DNA of 9,917 nt. Origin: Flavobacteriaceae bacterium. Its GTDB lineage: Bacteria > Bacteroidota > Bacteroidia > Flavobacteriales > Flavobacteriaceae. Of the stretch, positions 6,384 through 9,917 are shown in pieces. The stretch is from positions 1 through 9,917 of the forward strand of contig JAURDG010000037.1 of NCBI GenBank assembly GCA_030828025.1. The letters run 5' to 3'. The translations under genes and the position numbers were made by a program. Each line of letters starts with the position of its first letter. Positions within the stretch are counted from its first letter, which is position 1. The notes below the pieces were generated by a model, which did not search any database, was not told where the DNA came from, and was given only the letters and a program-made list of their open reading frames with translations.

Positions 6384-7162
6384 ATCAGCCCTTAGCGTAT
6401 GTGCATTCCGATGCCAAAATCGCAAAAAACGTCGTCATCGAGCCCTTCACTACGATTCACAAAAATGTGGTCATTGGCGAAGGTACTTGGATAGGATCAA
6501 ACGTGACCATTATGGAAGGAGCACGTATTGGTAAAAACTGCAATATTTTTCCTGGTGCTGTCATTAGTGCCGTACCCCAAGACCTAAAGTATAACGGAGA
6601 AAAAACCACTGCAGAAATTGGGGATAACACGACCATTCGGGAGTGTGTAACCATCAATAGAGGAACGAGCTCAAGAAGAAAAACTTCGATAGGCGCCAAT
6701 TGCCTTATTATGGCATATTCGCACATTGCACATGATTGTATTGTGGGTGATCACTGTATTTTCTCAAACAACAGTACCCTTGCGGGTCATATCACCGTTG
6801 GTAAGCACGTTATTTTAGCAGGTATGACTGCCGTGCATCAGTTTTGCTCTATTGGCGACCACGCCTTTGTTGCTGGAGGTTCATTGGTAAGAAAAGATAT
6901 TCCGCCTTTTGTTAAAGCAGCACGAGAGCCCTTGTCCTACGCAGGAATTAACTCTGTTGGGCTGAGAAGAAGAGGCTTTGACACAGAAAAAATCAAAGAA
7001 ATACAGAATATCTATCGAATTTTATATCAAAAAAACTACAACAATACCCAAGCCACGCAAATAATCGAAGCTGAAATGGAGGCATCGCCTGAACGGGATG
7101 ATATACTCCTTTTCATCAGACAGTCGCAACGTGGAATCATGAAAGGGTATCTTCAAAACTAA
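6380..7162 (+). CDS. lpxA: LpxA, UDP-N-acetylglucosamine O-acyltransferase
   Basis: LpxA performs the first lipid A step, moving an (R)-3-hydroxyacyl chain from ACP to the 3-OH of UDP-GlcNAc. The 260 residues comprise a hexapeptide-repeat beta-helix (about 1-185) and a helical C-terminal domain (about 190-260). Family landmarks are PQDLKYNGE (66-74), the catalytic HIAHDC (115-120) with His118 matching E. coli His125, GMTAVHQFC (148-156) and GLRRRGF. The residue aligned to E. coli Gly173, the acyl-chain ruler, is Gly166, so the pocket is open enough for long (C14 or longer) 3-hydroxyacyl chains rather than C10. The start codon overlaps the lpxC-fabZ stop and the next gene begins two bases after its stop. 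Confidence 0.97.
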   Translation: MNQPLAYVHSDAKIAKNVVIEPFTTIHKNVVIGEGTWIGSNVTIMEGARIGKNCNIFPGAVISAVPQDLKYNGEKTTAEIGDNTTIRECVTINRGTSSRRKTSIGANCLIMAYSHIAHDCIVGDHCIFSNNSTLAGHITVGKHVILAGMTAVHQFCSIGDHAFVAGGSLVRKDIPPFVKAAREPLSYAGINSVGLRRRGFDTEKIKEIQNIYRILYQKNYNNTQATQIIEAEMEASPERDDILLFIRQSQRGIMKGYLQN

Positions 7163-7164
7163 TT

Positions 7165-7731
7165 ATGGCAACATCATCAGATATCCGCAAAGGACTTTGT
7201 ATTCATTTTAACAATGACATTTACAAAATTATTGAGTTTTTACACGTGAAGCCAGGAAAAGGCCCCGCCTTTGTTCGTACCAAGCTTAAAAGTGTAACTT
7301 CAGGAAAAGTAATTGATAATACCTTTTCTGCTGGACACAAAATTGAAGACGTTCGTGTAGAAACACGGAAATATCAATTCTTGTATGCAGAGGGCAGCAC
7401 CTATCATTTTATGAATACGGATGACTACAATCAAATTGAGCTTCAAGAAAGTATTTTAGATCAGCCAAAATTGATGAAAGAAGGTGAAATTGTAACAGTA
7501 ATGATAAATACTGAAAACAACAGCCCGTTATCTGTAGAAATGCCTGCAAGCGTCGTGTTAGAAATTGTACATACCGAACCTGGTGTAAAAGGAAACACGG
7601 CAACCAATGCCACTAAACCCGCTACTGTAGAAACAGGTGCCTCGATCAACGTGCCTTTGTTTATCAATGAAGGGGATAAAATTAAAGTAGATACTGAAAA
7701 AGGAACATACATCGAACGCATAAAAGAATAA
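7165..7731 (+). CDS. efp: Elongation factor P
   Basis: EF-P binds between the ribosomal P and E sites and relieves stalling at consecutive prolines. The 188-residue length is standard for its three beta-barrel domains (about 1-62, 63-126, 127-188). The tip loop of domain I reads VKPGKGPAF (28-36); Lys32 aligns with E. coli Lys34, the residue lysylated by EpmA. No modification enzyme is encoded in the window, so whether Lys32 is modified cannot be judged. The C-terminal domain carries the typical GASINVPLFINEGDKIKVDT pattern and ends in ERIKE. It lies two bases after lpxA and one base before sucD, so it is most likely translated from the same mRNA. Confidence 0.97.
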   Translation: MATSSDIRKGLCIHFNNDIYKIIEFLHVKPGKGPAFVRTKLKSVTSGKVIDNTFSAGHKIEDVRVETRKYQFLYAEGSTYHFMNTDDYNQIELQESILDQPKLMKEGEIVTVMINTENNSPLSVEMPASVVLEIVHTEPGVKGNTATNATKPATVETGASINVPLFINEGDKIKVDTEKGTYIERIKE

Positions 7732-7732
7732 C

Positions 7733-8605
7733 ATGAGTGTACTTGTAAACAAATCATCAAACATCATTGTACAGGGATTTACAGGAAGTGAAGGAACCTT
7801 TCACGCAACCCAAATGATAGACTATGGCACCAACATAGTTGGTGGTGTTACGCCAGGAAAAGGAGGGCAAACGCATTTAGGTAAACCCGTTTTTAATACG
7901 GTAGCAGACGCAGTTAAGGAAGCGAATGCGGATACATCGATTATTTTTGTGCCACCTGCATTTGCTGCAGATGCCATCATGGAGGCAGCAGCAGCGGGAA
8001 TTAAGGTTATCATTACCATTACGGAGGGAATTCCTGTCAATGATATGGCAAAAGTAGTGGCGTATCTCAAAGGAAAAGACTGTCGATTGGTCGGACCAAA
8101 CTGTCCTGGTGTTATTTCTCCTGAAGAAGCCAAAGTGGGTATTATGCCTGGATTTGTTTTCAAAAAGGGCAATGTTGGGATTGTTTCCAAATCAGGAACG
8201 CTTACCTATGAAGCTGCTGACCAAGTCGTCAAAGAAGGACTTGGCATCACTACGGCCATTGGCATTGGTGGAGATCCCATTATAGGAACAACGACTAAAG
8301 ACGCCGTACAATTGCTTATGGAAGATGACGAAACCGAGTGTATTGTCATGATTGGCGAAATTGGCGGTCAACTTGAGGCGGATGCAGCAAATTGGATAAA
8401 AGCACAAGGCAATCCAAAGCCAGTAGTTGGCTTTATTGCCGGCGAAACCGCTCCCAAAGGGCGTACCATGGGGCACGCAGGTGCTATCGTTGGTGGCGCA
8501 GAAGATACCGCCGAAGCCAAAAAAGCCATTATGAAGGCTTGTGGGATTCACGTGGTGGACTCACCAGCTGCCATTGGAAAAACTGTTGCACAAGTATTAG
8601 CATAA
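7733..8605 (+). CDS. sucD: Succinyl-CoA ligase alpha subunit
   Basis: SucD is the alpha subunit of succinyl-CoA synthetase, which interconverts succinyl-CoA and succinate with substrate-level phosphorylation in the TCA cycle. The 290-residue length is standard. Visible features are the CoA-binding Rossmann segment with GFTGSEGTFH (15-24), GPNCPGVI (121-128), and the phosphohistidine loop GRTMGHAGAIVGG (243-255), with His248 matching E. coli His246. Nucleotide specificity is set by the beta subunit SucC, which is not in the window, so sucC is encoded elsewhere or further away. The gene sits one base after efp and two before fabG, consistent with the same transcript. Confidence 0.97.
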   Translation: MSVLVNKSSNIIVQGFTGSEGTFHATQMIDYGTNIVGGVTPGKGGQTHLGKPVFNTVADAVKEANADTSIIFVPPAFAADAIMEAAAAGIKVIITITEGIPVNDMAKVVAYLKGKDCRLVGPNCPGVISPEEAKVGIMPGFVFKKGNVGIVSKSGTLTYEAADQVVKEGLGITTAIGIGGDPIIGTTTKDAVQLLMEDDETECIVMIGEIGGQLEADAANWIKAQGNPKPVVGFIAGETAPKGRTMGHAGAIVGGAEDTAEAKKAIMKACGIHVVDSPAAIGKTVAQVLA

Positions 8606-8607
8606 TT

Positions 8608-9354
8608 ATGGAATTAGTACAAGGAAAAAACGTAATCATCACGGGTGCCAGTAGGGGCATTGGAAGAGGCATCGCCTTAGCCTTTGCACAGCAAGGCGCC
8701 AACGTAGCCTTCACCTATAGTTCTTCTGCAGGACCAGCAGAAACATTAGAAAAAGAGTTAACCGCTTACGGAGTTAAGGCAAAAGCCTATCAATCAAACG
8801 CCGCTGATTTTAATGCTGCACAAGACTTAGCTGCTGCTGTTGCCGAGGAGTTTGGCTCTATTGATGTACTCATCAATAATGCGGGGATCACCAAGGACAA
8901 TCTTTTGATGCGTATTTCCGAAGAAGATTTTGATCAGGTTATCGAGGTAAATCTAAAGTCTGTGTTCAACATGACAAAAGCCGTGCAACGCACCATGCTA
9001 AAACAACGTCATGGAAGTCTTATTCACATGAGCTCAGTAGTAGGCGTAAAAGGAAATGCCGGTCAAGCGAATTATGCTGCCTCAAAAGCGGGTATCATTG
9101 GTTTTTCCAAATCTGTTGCTTTAGAATTGGGCTCGCGGAACATTCGATCCAACGTAATTGCGCCTGGATTTATCGAGACCGAAATGACAGACAAGCTTCC
9201 AGAAGATGTTGTTGCGCAGTGGCGCGCTGGCATTCCACTCAAGCGTGGTGGTACTCCTGCCGATGTTGCCAATGCCTGTTTATTTTTAGCATCCGATTTA
9301 TCTGCGTATATTTCGGGACAAGTGCTGCACGTCGATGGCGGTATGTTAACCTAA
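8608..9354 (+). CDS. fabG: FabG, 3-oxoacyl-ACP reductase
   Basis: FabG is the NADPH-dependent short-chain dehydrogenase that reduces 3-oxoacyl-ACP to (R)-3-hydroxyacyl-ACP in fatty-acid elongation. The 248-residue protein shows the cofactor loop TGASRGIG (12-19), NNAG (90-93), Asn115 (EVNLKS), catalytic Ser143, Tyr156 and Lys160 (ANYAASK) and the C-terminal HVDGGMLT. The start at 8608 is chosen because the dinucleotide-binding strand begins within the first ten residues. The same frame is open upstream into sucD, but those residues are arginine-, serine- and cysteine-rich shadow sequence. Its product is the common substrate of FabZ, LpxA and LpxD encoded just upstream. SDR enzymes are a broad family, but the full FabG motif set and length make this assignment strong. 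Confidence 0.94.
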   Translation: MELVQGKNVIITGASRGIGRGIALAFAQQGANVAFTYSSSAGPAETLEKELTAYGVKAKAYQSNAADFNAAQDLAAAVAEEFGSIDVLINNAGITKDNLLMRISEEDFDQVIEVNLKSVFNMTKAVQRTMLKQRHGSLIHMSSVVGVKGNAGQANYAASKAGIIGFSKSVALELGSRNIRSNVIAPGFIETEMTDKLPEDVVAQWRAGIPLKRGGTPADVANACLFLASDLSAYISGQVLHVDGGMLT

Positions 9355-9366
9355 TTATTTTTTATC

Positions 9367-9917
9367 ATGAATAAACTTCCAAAGCTTGGTTTACCCGTAG
9401 TAGTTATCATTATAGTTTCTATCATTTTTATTGCCAAATCATCTGTAAACATCGGTTACGGTGAGGCAGGCGTACTGTTCAAAACTTTTGGCGGTGGTGT
9501 TGTAACAGACAAACCAGCACTCGGTGAGGGCTTCCATATTATTGCGCCCTGGAACAGAGTATATGTGTACAACATTAAGCAACAAGAAGAATTTGAAAGT
9601 GGCATGCGCGTGCTTTCATCAAATGGCTTGGAAATTTCCTTAGATGTGTCTGTGCTTTATCAACCGAAAATAGACGAATTGGGTATGCTCCATAAAACCA
9701 AAGGAGAAAATTACCTAGGCATTGTAATTGTTCCTGAAATTCGTGCCGTAGCACGTTCCGTGATTGGACGTTATACGCCAGAGCAATTGTATTCTACTAA
9801 AAGAGATGCCATTCAAAATGAAATCTATGAGGAAACCAAAAAGGTGGTAGAAGATCAGCACGTTCAATTGAATGCTGTATTGGTTCGAGATGTGACACTT
9901 CCTATTGCCATTCGTGA
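9367..9917 (+). CDS. Prohibitin-family SPFH/band 7 protein (3' end outside window)
   Basis: The first 183 codons are visible and the frame remains open to the right edge. A short lysine-containing start is followed by a hydrophobic membrane segment (about 8-24, VVVIIIVSIIFIA), then the prohibitin/SPFH domain: VNIGYGEAGVLF (28-38), GEGFHIIAPWNRVYVYNIKQQ (53-73), LDVSVLYQ (92-99), and IVPEIRAVARSVIGRYTPEQLY (121-142). This topology places the SPFH domain outside the cytoplasm or membrane-associated, and such proteins form large ring assemblies, often near membrane proteases. The specific role of this one is unknown. The ATG at 9367 is 12 bases after fabG with no perfect TAnnTTTG box between, so it may be read through from the cluster. 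Confidence 0.9.
   Translation, partial: MNKLPKLGLPVVVIIIVSIIFIAKSSVNIGYGEAGVLFKTFGGGVVTDKPALGEGFHIIAPWNRVYVYNIKQQEEFESGMRVLSSNGLEISLDVSVLYQPKIDELGMLHKTKGENYLGIVIVPEIRAVARSVIGRYTPEQLYSTKRDAIQNEIYEETKKVVEDQHVQLNAVLVRDVTLPIAIR

Noticed and set aside
3965..7162. Hexapeptide repeats in lpxD and lpxA as a DNA repeat array
   Set aside because: The periodicity is at protein level (left-handed beta-helix coils); the DNA units are diverged and not a tandem repeat or CRISPR.
7822..8551. Two long antisense open frames inside sucD
   Set aside because: Both are fully covered by the well-supported sucD gene, with low-complexity Ala/Ser/Thr/Pro or Cys/Phe-rich translations typical of shadows.
8392..8607. 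Open frame extending fabG 72 codons into sucD
   Set aside because: The residues are Arg/Ser/Cys/Trp-rich shadow sequence of sucD, and FabG's Rossmann strand begins right after the ATG at 8608.
9355..9366. T-rich spacer between fabG and the SPFH gene as a terminator
   Set aside because: There is a short T run but no preceding hairpin, and only 12 bases separate the two genes, so read-through is more likely.

Overview
The window carries a chromosomal stretch that looks like a member of the Bacteroidota, most likely order Flavobacteriales. The reasons are a fused LpxC-FabZ protein, a PorX-type response regulator with a PglZ-like phosphatase domain (a regulator of the type IX secretion system), the absence of clear Shine-Dalgarno sequences, and several perfect matches to the Bacteroidota -7 promoter box TAnnTTTG close to start codons. 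No RNA genes, insertion sequences, CRISPR arrays or prophage genes were seen. No gap between genes exceeds about 110 bases.

Left part (1-2701): on the minus strand lie the first codons of an unidentified small membrane-type protein, tsaE (tRNA t6A biosynthesis) and porX. Between porX and tsaE, on the opposite strand, sits a two-gene toxin-antitoxin module: a ribbon-helix-helix antitoxin and a MazF/PemK-family toxin whose start codon is not ATG and lies inside the antitoxin gene. This module is the only accessory-looking element in the window.

Middle (2704-3942): an HD-domain phosphohydrolase of the SAMHD1/dGTPase-like class is transcribed divergently from porX. The two nearest in-frame ATG codons are only two bases apart. 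A perfect -7 box just inside the HD gene suggests that its true start may be downstream.

Right part (3965-9917): a tightly packed plus-strand cluster holds lpxD, lpxC-fabZ, lpxA, efp, sucD, fabG and a truncated prohibitin/SPFH gene. Its junctions overlap or are separated by 1-12 bases. A -7 box lies four bases before the lpxD start. FabG and the FabZ domain make and dehydrate (R)-3-hydroxyacyl-ACP, and LpxA and LpxD use the same intermediate as acyl donor. The cluster therefore brings together the enzymes at the branch between fatty-acid elongation and lipid A, next to a translation factor and a TCA-cycle subunit.

Most genes are conserved housekeeping genes. I do not see a convincing undescribed system. 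The points worth a second look are the toxin-antitoxin module, its start codon and operator candidates, the near-leaderless promoter arrangement repeated at tsaE and lpxD, and the start-site conflict at the porX/HD junction.
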